Position numbers and translations under genes: made by a program
Notes under the pieces: model-generated
The model's input: only the letters and a program-made list of their open reading frames with translations
The model's database searches: none
What the model was told of the DNA's origin: nothing
In this document: in pieces, positions 1 through 6,784 of the stretch
Position numbering within the stretch: position 1 is the stretch's first letter
How the letters are laid out: each line of letters opens with the position of its first letter
NCBI GenBank assembly: GCA_900754535.1
Contig: CAAEDF010000209.1
Location: 1 to 17,999, forward strand
Direction: 5' to 3'
Source: Clostridia bacterium
GTDB taxonomy: Bacteria; Bacillota; Clostridia; Oscillospirales; CAG-382
Length of the DNA stretch: 17,999 bases

Positions 1-171
1 AAGCTCGCGGTCCTTTTCGATAAACGCCGGCGCGCCGGCCTCCGCAAATCCGATCCCAAGCTCGTCAAGAATATCCAGTATCTTCAGCTTGTCCTTTACC
101 GTATATGAGACAGCGGCGCTTTGCGCGCCGTCCCTAAGCGTAGTATCAAGAATATTTACTGCCGTATTCAA
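1..171 (-). CDS. citramalate synthase-like DRE-TIM metallolyase, 5' part only
   Basis: Only the first 57 codons are present; the gene runs off the left edge. The translation contains DTTLRDGAQ at residues 9-17, the active-site motif of the isopropylmalate/citramalate/homocitrate synthase family. Its Asp binds the divalent metal and its Arg acts in acetyl-CoA condensation. The DGAQ form (rather than the DGEQ of the neighbouring leuA) and the following KDKLKIL favour the citramalate synthase (CimA) branch, which makes (R)-citramalate from pyruvate and acetyl-CoA for isoleucine synthesis. The segment after EAG reads APAFIEKDREL, not the GNPGSNPKD usual in CimA, so the exact substrate is uncertain. 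The start is TTG: an in-frame TGA lies two codons upstream, and AAAGG sits about 12 bases before the TTG. It begins 20 bp after the leuA stop, so it is probably cotranscribed with leuA. Confidence 0.75.
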   Translation of the reverse strand, partial: MNTAVNILDTTLRDGAQSAAVSYTVKDKLKILDILDELGIGFAEAGAPAFIEKDREL

Positions 172-191
172 AAAACATCATTGCCTTTCGG

Positions 192-1706
192 TCAGTTGAT
201 CATTGCGCGGTTGATGGCGTTTATATAGGCGCGGATGCTTGATTTGATTATATCCGTCGATATTCCCTTGCCGGGGAACTCACGTCCGTCGGGCGCTTTT
301 ATGCGCACCCTCACCTCACCGAGCGCGTCCGTGCCGCCCGTAACCGCCTTGATATTATAAAACATAAGGTTAAAATCCCGGCCGACTATCCTGTTTATCG
401 CGTTGAAGCTTGCGTCTATCGGGCCTTCACCGGATGCGGTTTCGGTAAACCTGTCACCGGCGCGTGAAAGAGATATAAGCGCCATGGCTTTCATTTTGTT
501 CCCGCTTTGTATCTGGAAGGTATCCAGCTCGAAGCCGTCGACGATATGCGAATCGTATATGGCCTCCTCTACGAGCGCACGGATATCCTCGTCCGAGACA
601 TCCTTTTTGCGGCAGGTAAGATCCTTGAAGGCGTTAAATGCCGCCACCGACACGTCTCTGTCGACCGTGAGCCCGAGTTCCGCAAGCTTTTCCTCAAAGG
701 CATGATGACCGGAGAGCTTTCCGAGGATTATCCCCTGATCCGAAATACCCACCGACTGGGGGGTCATTATCTCGTATGTAAGCGGGTTGGAGAGCACCCC
801 GTGCTGGTGTATGCCGGCATCGTGGACAAAGGCGTTCCTGCCGACGACCGGCTTTCCGGGCGGGACATATACGCCGGTAACCGCGGAAACGGTTTTGCTT
901 GCCTCGGAGAATACGCGGGTATTTATCCCGTGCGAAAGTCCGAAGTATTCGGAACGGGTAGTAAGCGCCATCACTATTTCTTCCATTGCGGCGTTGCCGG
1001 CACGCTCGCCGAGTCCGTTGACGGTACATTCGACCTGGTCGGCGCCGGCTTTTACGGCTGCAAGCGAATTTGCGACGGCAAGCCCGAGATCGTTATGACA
1101 GTGGACGGACACCGACGCGGAGCCGATATTCGGCGTTCCGTCGATTATATTGCGTACAAGCGACGCGAACTCGGCGGGCACCGCATATCCGACCGTATCG
1201 GCAATGTTCACCACGCACGCACCCGAGGCGATGGCGGTCCTGAAGACCTCGCAGAGGAATTCGGGATCTGTGCGGCTGGCGTCTTCTGCGGAGAATTGCA
1301 CCTCGTCGCACAGCGAGCGTGCGTATCCGACAGACTGTGCGGTTATCCGCAGCATTTCCTCGCGGGTAATCCTGAGCTTATATTTAAGATGGATGTCGCT
1401 TGACGCAAGAAAGACATGTATACGCTTTCTCCGCGCCTTTGAAAGCGCGTCCGCGGCAAGCCTGATATCCTTTTCGTCAGCCCTCGCAAGCGCACATATG
1501 ACCGGCGCGGTGACCTGTTCGGAGATCTTTGAAACAGCGCTGAAATCGGCGCGCGATGCCGCGGGAAAGCCCGCCTCGATAACGTCCGCGCCCAGTTTTG
1601 CAAGCACATGTGCTATTCTCAGCTTGTCGGACGAGTTGAGATTTATTCCCGGCGTCTGTTCGCCGTCCCTGAGCGTGGTGTCGAATATTTTAACAGTCCT
1701 GCCCAC
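192..1706 (-). CDS. leuA: 2-isopropylmalate synthase
   Basis: LeuA condenses acetyl-CoA with 2-oxoisovalerate, the first committed step of leucine synthesis in the cytosol. The 504-residue product has FDTTLRDGEQTPG at 8-20 (metal Asp9, catalytic Arg13), HCHND at 202-206 (metal-binding His pair) and NGLGERAGN at 230-238, the classic family signatures. The C-terminal third, from about 380, matches the LeuA regulatory domain that gives leucine feedback, so length and architecture are full. An ATG 15 codons further upstream exists, but it lies inside the preceding gene and has no ribosome site. The GTG at 1706 is preceded by AAAAGGAGGTG (AGGAGG at 1719-1724, 12 bases away) and gives the usual N-terminus. 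The gap to the SDR stop is 22 bp, with no room for a T-box or leader-peptide attenuator, so any regulation must act on the whole operon. Confidence 0.93.
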   Translation of the reverse strand: MGRTVKIFDTTLRDGEQTPGINLNSSDKLRIAHVLAKLGADVIEAGFPAASRADFSAVSKISEQVTAPVICALARADEKDIRLAADALSKARRKRIHVFLASSDIHLKYKLRITREEMLRITAQSVGYARSLCDEVQFSAEDASRTDPEFLCEVFRTAIASGACVVNIADTVGYAVPAEFASLVRNIIDGTPNIGSASVSVHCHNDLGLAVANSLAAVKAGADQVECTVNGLGERAGNAAMEEIVMALTTRSEYFGLSHGINTRVFSEASKTVSAVTGVYVPPGKPVVGRNAFVHDAGIHQHGVLSNPLTYEIMTPQSVGISDQGIILGKLSGHHAFEEKLAELGLTVDRDVSVAAFNAFKDLTCRKKDVSDEDIRALVEEAIYDSHIVDGFELDTFQIQSGNKMKAMALISLSRAGDRFTETASGEGPIDASFNAINRIVGRDFNLMFYNIKAVTGGTDALGEVRVRIKAPDGREFPGKGISTDIIKSSIRAYINAINRAMIN

Positions 1707-1728
1707 GGCAGATGCGCACCTCCTTTTA

Positions 1729-2583
1729 TCAGACTCCGGAATAGGCGGCAAATCCGCCGTCGACCGGTATAACAGTGCCGTTCACGAACCCGGACGCGCC
1801 GCTGTCACAAAGGAAAAGCAGCGTGCCGATAAGCTCGCCCGGCTCGCCGAAGCGGCCCATGGGGGGATGTGATATTATCTTCTCCGCCCTCTCGGTCGGT
1901 TTTCCGTCTCCGCCGAACAGCAGCGAGCGGTTCTGGTCGGTAACGAAAAATCCGGGAGCGATGGCGTTTACCCTGATGCCCACTTTTGAAAAATGCACCG
2001 CAAGCCATTGCGTGAAATTCGAGACCGCGCTTTTTGCGGCGGAATACGCAGGTATCTTGGTGAGAGGGCGGAAGGCGTTCATCGACGACACGTTGATAAT
2101 GCAGCCCTTTGTTTTGCACAGCTCACGCGCGAACACCTGAGTGGGCAGAAGCGTACCGAGGAAATTGAGGTTGAAAACGAATCCGACGCCGGACGGGTCG
2201 AGATCAAAAAAGGTCTTTACCGTTTCATCGGCCGAATCAAGGTCCTCCGGCATGAGATATTCCTTTGTAGTCTGAGCCTTGGCATTGTTTCCGCCCGCGC
2301 CGTTAAGCAGGATATCGACGGTGCCGAAGCGTTCCAGCGTTGCCTCAAGCGCAGCCGAAAGGCTTTCCCTGTCCAGCACATCGGCGGCAAGCGGCAGAGC
2401 GGCGCCGCCCGACTCGGTTATAAGGCGCGCAGTGTTTTCGGCGCGCTCCAACGTTAGGTCAAGAACGGCGACGTTTGCGCCGCACTCGGCAAGAGCAAGC
2501 GAAAAAGCGCTGCACAATACCCCTCCCCCGCCCGTTACGACGGCGGTTTTGCCTTTAAGATCCACTTTGAACGGAACAGACAT
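1729..2583 (-). CDS. SDR-family oxidoreductase, D-mannonate oxidoreductase (UxuB/YjmF) type
   Basis: This is a 284-residue classical short-chain dehydrogenase. The Rossmann motif TGGGGVLCSA is at 17-26, NGAGG at 94-98, and the catalytic set is Ser167, Tyr180 and Lys184 (YSAAK). Asp42 after the second strand suggests a preference for NAD(H). The C-terminal half, with NRSLLFGGDGKPTERAEKI, PMGRFGEPGELIGTLLFLCD and a PVDGGFAAYSGV end, closely resembles the Bacillus YjmF group. That group reduces D-fructuronate to D-mannonate in hexuronate breakdown; gluconate 5-dehydrogenase-like proteins are near relatives. The preference for fructuronate is inferred from resemblance, and no other uronate gene is visible here. 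The ATG has AAAGGAG about 12 bases upstream, and the gap to the upstream isomerase gene is 17 bp. Its position directly ahead of leuA in one operon is unusual. Confidence 0.85.
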   Translation of the reverse strand: MSVPFKVDLKGKTAVVTGGGGVLCSAFSLALAECGANVAVLDLTLERAENTARLITESGGAALPLAADVLDRESLSAALEATLERFGTVDILLNGAGGNNAKAQTTKEYLMPEDLDSADETVKTFFDLDPSGVGFVFNLNFLGTLLPTQVFARELCKTKGCIINVSSMNAFRPLTKIPAYSAAKSAVSNFTQWLAVHFSKVGIRVNAIAPGFFVTDQNRSLLFGGDGKPTERAEKIISHPPMGRFGEPGELIGTLLFLCDSGASGFVNGTVIPVDGGFAAYSGV

Positions 2584-2600
2584 CTATCAACACCGCTCCT

Positions 2601-3392
2601 TTATTTTTCTATCGGTATATTCTGTGCGGCAAGCTTTTCACGCAGGAAATCGACAGCCATCACTATGTCCGCCGCAGGGTCGTCGCCGACCTCGCGCTCG
2701 ACGGTGAGATATCCCGTATAGCCGATATCGTTGAGAGCCGCTATGTACTTGTCGAAATCGACTCCGCCGGTGCCGAGCGGGACCTCGAGGAAGCTCTTTT
2801 CGCCCGTCTTGATGCCGTCCTTGGCGTGAGTATGGACTATATAATCCTTAAGAGTGTAGACGCCCGCGACAGGATCGTCGCCCGCGACCATGACGAGGTT
2901 TGCGGGATCGTAATTCACGCGCATGCCCTTTGCGCCGAGAGAATCCAGGAACGCCTTCATGACGGGAGCCTTTTCAGTGCCGGTCTCGGCGGCAAAATAC
3001 GAATTCATGCTGTCGGCATATTCGGCAAGCTCACGTGCGTTTTTCCTTACCGCCTCCATGAACGGGGAATCCTCAACGGTGAGATGGCCGATATGCGTGG
3101 TGACGATGTCGCAGCCGAGTTCCTTGGCGGCATCGAGCACGCGCTTGGACTTGTCGACGATTGTGGGATCGTCGAGATTGAGGCCGAAGTCGCCGCATAT
3201 CGCGGAAAAGACAATGCCGTTTGACGACATTATGTCCTTTATCTCGCGAATCTTGTCCTTCGTCATGTTCTCGGCCGAGAACTCACCGCCGGTGAGGTAT
3301 TTCTGAACGCCGCTTACGCCCAGTTCGGACGCCTTTTTGATGCTTGACGGAAAATCAAGCCTGAGGGAGTCAGATATAAGACCCAGTTTCAT
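2601..3392 (-). CDS. sugar phosphate isomerase/epimerase (xylose isomerase-like TIM barrel)
   Basis: The 263-residue product fits the AP-endonuclease-2/xylose isomerase-like TIM-barrel family (PF01261 type), which isomerises or epimerises sugars, keto-sugars or inositol derivatives with a divalent metal. Candidate metal and acid residues occur in the expected order: Glu136 (AAETGTE), Asp162 (NYDPANL), His187/His189 (HTHAKDG) and Glu232 (TVERE). His100 and His103 (THIGH) fit the usual active-site histidines. A GVDFDKY segment at 210-216 before the last strand is also typical. No signal peptide is seen, so it is cytosolic. The ATG follows AAAGGAAG by about 7 bases. It sits 23 bp after yfbR and 17 bp before the UxuB-like SDR. 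A shared sugar-acid pathway with that SDR is plausible but inferred; the substrate cannot be read from sequence. Confidence 0.85.
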   Translation of the reverse strand: MKLGLISDSLRLDFPSSIKKASELGVSGVQKYLTGGEFSAENMTKDKIREIKDIMSSNGIVFSAICGDFGLNLDDPTIVDKSKRVLDAAKELGCDIVTTHIGHLTVEDSPFMEAVRKNARELAEYADSMNSYFAAETGTEKAPVMKAFLDSLGAKGMRVNYDPANLVMVAGDDPVAGVYTLKDYIVHTHAKDGIKTGEKSFLEVPLGTGGVDFDKYIAALNDIGYTGYLTVEREVGDDPAADIVMAVDFLREKLAAQNIPIEK

Positions 3393-3415
3393 TGTTTTTC
3401 TTCCTTTCGGTTTTT

Positions 3416-3985
3416 TTATATCAAATCGACAGGCAGCGAGAAAGTGTCCAGAAAATGTCCGGTAAAATATTCGACCTCGGGCATTTTCATTTCCTCAAGT
3501 GCTCTGCCGACCGATTTCGTTGCCGCCTCGAACTCGCGGTTACCGCTGTCCAGCTCTGCCTTGCACTTTATCAGCGCAGAAAGTTTGTCGGCCGCCTTAA
3601 TGATTCGGCGTTCCTCCTCCGTATACGAGAAAATGTCCTTGAATTCCCCTCGCAGCTCCTCGGGCAGGCTTTGCCAAAAGCGCTGCTTCGCGGCCTCCTC
3701 AACCGTGTCATAAGCCTTTTTGGTGTCCGCGCTGTGATATTTCACGGGAGTGGGAAGGTCGCCGGTGAGTATCTCCGGCGCATCGTGATAAAGCGCCTTT
3801 ACGCAGATGGCCGGGCAGTCATAGCTCTTTCCGAACACGCTGTTCCCTATCGCGGCAAGCGCATGGGACAGGAGAGCGACCTCCAGCGAATGCTCGGAAA
3901 GGTTTTCGGGGAAATTACAGCGCATAAGTCCCCAGCGGGAAATGTATTTCATTCTGAAAAGCATTGCAAAAAACGTGTTGTTCAT
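3416..3985 (-). CDS. yfbR: YfbR-like 5'-deoxynucleotidase, HD domain
   Basis: This is an HD-superfamily phosphohydrolase strongly resembling E. coli YfbR, which dephosphorylates deoxyribonucleoside 5'-monophosphates and so helps set dNMP pools. With the start used here the metal-binding residues are His32 (SEHSLEVA), His67-Asp68 (YHDAPEILTGDLPTPVKY) and Asp133 (KAADKLSALIKC). The NRW-like opening appears as ISRWGLMR. The length of 189 residues is close to the family norm of about 190-200. An ATG four codons upstream (3997) has its GAGG only one base away. The internal ATG at 3985 aligns with the E. coli N-terminus and is preceded by GGGA, so it is preferred; the choice is not certain. It is the first gene of the leftward operon. 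A possible minus-strand promoter lies at 4111-4140. Confidence 0.9.
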   Translation of the reverse strand: MNNTFFAMLFRMKYISRWGLMRCNFPENLSEHSLEVALLSHALAAIGNSVFGKSYDCPAICVKALYHDAPEILTGDLPTPVKYHSADTKKAYDTVEEAAKQRFWQSLPEELRGEFKDIFSYTEEERRIIKAADKLSALIKCKAELDSGNREFEAATKSVGRALEEMKMPEVEYFTGHFLDTFSLPVDLI

Positions 3986-4110
3986 ATTTTCCCGCATACC
4001 TCGCGCCGGAGAAGATTTGCCCTTTTATCTCATATACGGACATACGGCAACCATATAATATCATAATTGAACACAAAAAGAAATAGTTATTTTTGAAAAA
4101 CACCCCCTTT

Positions 4111-4140
4111 TTTATAAGAACAAAAATAAATAATACGCAA
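4111..4140 (-). promoter_or_regulatory. possible promoter of the yfbR-leuA operon
   Basis: Read on the minus strand, TTGCGT (4135-4140) and TATAAA (4111-4116) are separated by 18 bases. This is the best-looking sigma-A-type pair between yfbR and dapF on that strand. The -35 box matches only partly, and the whole stretch is AT-rich, so a chance match is possible. The predicted 5' untranslated leader would be about 120 bases. Confidence 0.35.
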
Positions 4141-4165
4141 ACGCCCCCGAAGAGCTTTCAGCATA

Positions 4166-4194
4166 TTGAAAAAGAAAAATCCCGATGTTATAAT
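4166..4194 (+). promoter_or_regulatory. sigma-A promoter of dapF
   Basis: TTGAAA (4166-4171) and a perfect TATAAT (4189-4194) are separated by exactly 17 bases. Transcription would start near 4201, so the following 14-15 bp repeat array would begin at or just after +1, within a leader of about 130 bases before dapF. Confidence 0.75.
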
Positions 4195-4204
4195 AATCAC
4201 ACAA

Positions 4205-4290
4205 CACGATATCTATGACACGTTGTGTCATACACGTTGTGTCATACACATTGTGTCATTGCACATTGTGTCAATACACGTTGTATCACA
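4205..4290 (+). repeat. tandem 14-15 bp dyad repeat array in the dapF leader
   Basis: Five clear copies of CAC(G/A)TTGT(G/A)TCA begin at 4219, 4233, 4247, 4262 and 4277, at spacings of 14, 14, 15 and 15 bases. A degraded sixth copy, sharing CACG, starts at 4205, again 14 bases before. Each unit is a near-palindrome of ACAC and GTGT half-sites around a 3-base centre; the first is a perfect 6+3+6 dyad, TGACACGTTGTGTCA. The junctions (GTGTCATACAC) are dyads as well. The array lies immediately downstream of the dapF promoter and upstream of its ribosome site. It could be an operator array, an RNA structure or a variable tandem repeat; the sequence alone does not decide. Confidence 0.85.
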
Positions 4291-4331
4291 TAAGGCGCAG
4301 AGAGCGCCGATACGAAAGGAGCCGTGCCGGT

Positions 4332-5222
4332 TTGCATTTTACCAAGATGAGTGCCATGGGCAACGACTATGTTTATGTGGAACTGCTTACGCAGAGTATG
4401 GAAGAACCCGAAAAATGGGCGCGTTTTCTTTCCGACCGCCGTTTCGGCGTCGGCAGTGACGGGATGATACTGATCTGTCCGTCCGAAAGGGCGGATTTTC
4501 GCATGCGCGTTTTCAATCCCGACGGCAGCGAAGCGGAAATGTGCGGGAACGCTCTGCGGAGCGTGGGAAAATTTGTGTATGAAAAAAAATTCACGTCAAA
4601 AACGGCCTTGAGCATAGAGACGCTCGGCGGCATCAAGAAAGTATTTCTGACGCTTGACGGCGGGCATGTCTCCATGATCACGGCATACATAGGGGAGCCT
4701 GTTCTTGACGCCGCGCGGGTACCGGTGCTTATGGAGTCGGGCGAAGGCAGATGCGTTGACGCGCCGCTGACGGTCTGCGGCCGCGAATTCAGGATAACCG
4801 CCATGTCGCTGGGCAATCCGCACTGTGCCGTTTTTGCCGACGACGCTCAAACGCTTGACCTTGAAAAGTACGGCGGTGCGATCGAAAGGTCCGCCGTATT
4901 CCCGCAGCGGGCAAACGTCGAATTCGTTCGCGTTGACGGAAACGGAAAGCTTTTTCTGCGCACATGGGAGCGCAACTGCGGAGAAACGCTTGCCTGCGGG
5001 ACCGGATGCTGCGCCGCGCTGGTGGCGGGAGTGCTTACGGGACGATGCGCGCCCAAAGCCACCGTAAAGCAGCTTGGAGGCTTTACGGAAGTGGAATGGG
5101 AACGCGACGGCGGTCAGCTGATAATGACCGCCCCTTCCGACATTGTGTTCGACGGAGAGATCGTTCCCGAGACGGCCGAAAAGGCCTTTTCGGTAATGAA
5201 GGCGAAAATCCGGACGAACTGA
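4332..5222 (+). CDS. dapF: diaminopimelate epimerase
   Basis: DapF interconverts LL- and meso-diaminopimelate, the last step before lysine and the source of mDAP for the cell wall. Both catalytic cysteines of this cofactor-free racemase are visible: Cys71 in NPDGSEAEMCGNALR and Cys222 in NCGETLACGTGCCAAL. The opening HFTKMSAMGNDYVYVE matches the family's KFTKMHGLGNDF start. GNPHCAVF (161-168) and PQRANVEFV (191-199) are further conserved segments. Length is 296 residues, slightly above the usual 270-280. The start is TTG at 4332, with AAAGGAG ending 10 bases upstream. The frame stays open back to an ATG at 4215, but that extension only translates the repeat array and has no family match. The murE-family gene follows after 98 bp and would use its product. 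Confidence 0.93.
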   Translation: MHFTKMSAMGNDYVYVELLTQSMEEPEKWARFLSDRRFGVGSDGMILICPSERADFRMRVFNPDGSEAEMCGNALRSVGKFVYEKKFTSKTALSIETLGGIKKVFLTLDGGHVSMITAYIGEPVLDAARVPVLMESGEGRCVDAPLTVCGREFRITAMSLGNPHCAVFADDAQTLDLEKYGGAIERSAVFPQRANVEFVRVDGNGKLFLRTWERNCGETLACGTGCCAALVAGVLTGRCAPKATVKQLGGFTEVEWERDGGQLIMTAPSDIVFDGEIVPETAEKAFSVMKAKIRTN

Positions 5223-5237
5223 CGCATATATATTTAC

Positions 5238-5266
5238 TGCCGCGAAGCGGAATACATTTCGCGGCA
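5238..5266 (+). other. hairpin between dapF and murE
   Basis: TGCCGCGAA (5238-5246) pairs perfectly with TTCGCGGCA (5258-5266) across an 11-base loop. No T-run follows directly; the next T-rich stretch begins about 17 bases later. It is therefore not a standard intrinsic terminator and may be an mRNA processing or stability element, or a weak attenuator tuning murE relative to dapF. Confidence 0.5.
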
Positions 5267-5320
5267 TATACAAAGCAAAGAGCTTTTTATAAAAATTTTT
5301 GCATCTGAGGAGCACCGACG

Positions 5321-6784
5321 ATGAAAATACTCAAGCTGTTCGGAGATTATCCGTTTATCCCTTCCTATCTTGACAACGAGCGGGAAATAACCGATATAGT
5401 ATATGATTCCCGCAAAGCCGCAGCAGGCAAGCTTTTTGTGGCCATGCGCGGGGTAAAAAGCGACGGGCATGATTTTTGTGCCGCGGCGTACGATGCGGGC
5501 TGCCGTGACTTTGTTGTGGAAAGGAAGGTATCGCTGCCGGACGACGCAATAACCTACCTCGTATCTGATACGAGGCGCGCGCTTTCAGTGCTGTCAAAGA
5601 ACTTTTTTGCCATACCGTTTGCGGGGATAAGGCTTATTGCGGTGACCGGCACAAAGGGAAAAACCAGCACCTGTCTTATGATCAAATCCATTCTGGAAAA
5701 GAGCGGCAAAAAAGTAGGCTACATAGGTACGCTGGGAGTGATGTACGACGGCAGGGAGCAGCGCACCGAAAATTCCACACCGGAATCCTACGAGCTTTTT
5801 CGTTTCCTGCGCGAGATGTACGATTGCGGCTGCGAGTTTGCGGTAATGGAAGCCTCATCGCAGGGGGTAAAAATGAAGCGCACCGCCGACCTGTTTTTTG
5901 ATCTGTGTGTTTTCACCAATCTTTCGCCCGATCATATAGGACCCGGAGAGCACGAAAGCTTTGAGGAATATCTTGCCTGCAAAAAAGAGCTTTTCGGACA
6001 ATGCGCGCTTTCCGCGGGAAACCGTGACGACAAATATTACACGTCCGTTGTTACCAATCGGCACGGCGCGCTGACCTTCGGGCTTTCGGAAGGCTCGGAC
6101 ATAAAAGCCGAAAACATTTCGTTTGAAACCGACGGCGGCAGATTCCGGACACGTTTTGAGTGCGTTGAGGGAGGGCGGCGATTTGAGGTCATGCTTCCGC
6201 TGCCGGGGATGTTCTCGGTGTACAACGCGCTTGCGGCAATATGTTCCGCACGCGCTTTCTCGATACCGTACGCGCAGATAACCGACGGGCTTGCGGATGT
6301 TCATATAAAAGGAAGGACCGAAATAGTTCCCGGAACGGGCGACATATCGGTCATCATAGATTACGCTCACAACGAGCTGAGCGTTAAAAGTCTGTTTGAC
6401 ATGCTGCGGCTTTATAATCCGCGCAGACTCATCGCCGTATTCGGCTGCGGCGGCAACCGCTCCAAGCTGCGCAGATACGCAATGGGCGAGATAATAAGCC
6501 AAAACGCCGACCTTTCGGTTATTACCTCCGACAATCCCCGGTATGAAAACCCCGATGACATCATTGCCGACATAATGCAGGGCGTGGGGGACAACAAAGC
6601 GAAAACCATAACGATAAAGGACAGGCGCGAAGCCATAGAATACGCGCTGTCCAAGGCTTCCGCCGGAGATATCGTGGCGATTGTGGGAAAAGGCGATCAG
6701 GATTACGAAGAGATAAACGGAATAAAGCATCCGTTCTCGGATCCTCAGATCGTCGCCGATTACTTCAGGAAAGCCTCCAGATAG
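5321..6784 (+). CDS. murE: MurE-family UDP-MurNAc-tripeptide synthetase
   Basis: This is a full-length (487-residue) Mur ligase, which in the cytosol adds the third amino acid to UDP-MurNAc-L-Ala-D-Glu using ATP. Visible features are DSRKAAAGKLFVAMRG (29-44) of the N-terminal UDP-binding domain, the ATP loop TGTKGKTS (109-116), NSTPES (151-156), MEASSQG (176-182), Lys221 at the position of the carbamylated lysine, KGRTE (330-334), FGCGGNRSK (374-382) and DNPRYENP (404-411). DNPR is the signature of meso-diaminopimelate-adding MurE, matching dapF upstream. Two places are atypical: HIGPGEHESFEEY (205-217) stands where HLDYHG is usual, and DYAHNELS (347-354) where DYAHTPD is usual. This may be a clostridial MurE subgroup or a second MurE. 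GAGGAGC lies about 9 bases before the ATG. The last 25 bases overlap convergent trmB. Confidence 0.85.
   Translation: MKILKLFGDYPFIPSYLDNEREITDIVYDSRKAAAGKLFVAMRGVKSDGHDFCAAAYDAGCRDFVVERKVSLPDDAITYLVSDTRRALSVLSKNFFAIPFAGIRLIAVTGTKGKTSTCLMIKSILEKSGKKVGYIGTLGVMYDGREQRTENSTPESYELFRFLREMYDCGCEFAVMEASSQGVKMKRTADLFFDLCVFTNLSPDHIGPGEHESFEEYLACKKELFGQCALSAGNRDDKYYTSVVTNRHGALTFGLSEGSDIKAENISFETDGGRFRTRFECVEGGRRFEVMLPLPGMFSVYNALAAICSARAFSIPYAQITDGLADVHIKGRTEIVPGTGDISVIIDYAHNELSVKSLFDMLRLYNPRRLIAVFGCGGNRSKLRRYAMGEIISQNADLSVITSDNPRYENPDDIIADIMQGVGDNKAKTITIKDRREAIEYALSKASAGDIVAIVGKGDQDYEEINGIKHPFSDPQIVADYFRKASR

Noticed and set aside
1707..1751. LeuA start at the ATG at 1751
   Set aside because: It lies inside the SDR coding end without a ribosome site; AGGAGG at 1719-1724 clearly serves the GTG at 1706.
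4205..4290. The repeats as a CRISPR array
   Set aside because: Units are only 14-15 bp with no unique spacers and no cas genes nearby.
4215..4331. N-terminal extension of dapF from the ATG at 4215
   Set aside because: It merely translates the repeat array into Cys/His/Thr-rich sequence. There is no ribosome site before 4215, and the DapF family starts at the HFTKM segment, served by AAAGGAG before TTG 4332.
5855..6730. 291-codon frame antisense to murE (and likewise a 298-codon frame at 507-1403 antisense to leuA)
   Set aside because: These are in-register shadows caused by the same codon avoidance; the sense strands carry clear enzyme motifs.
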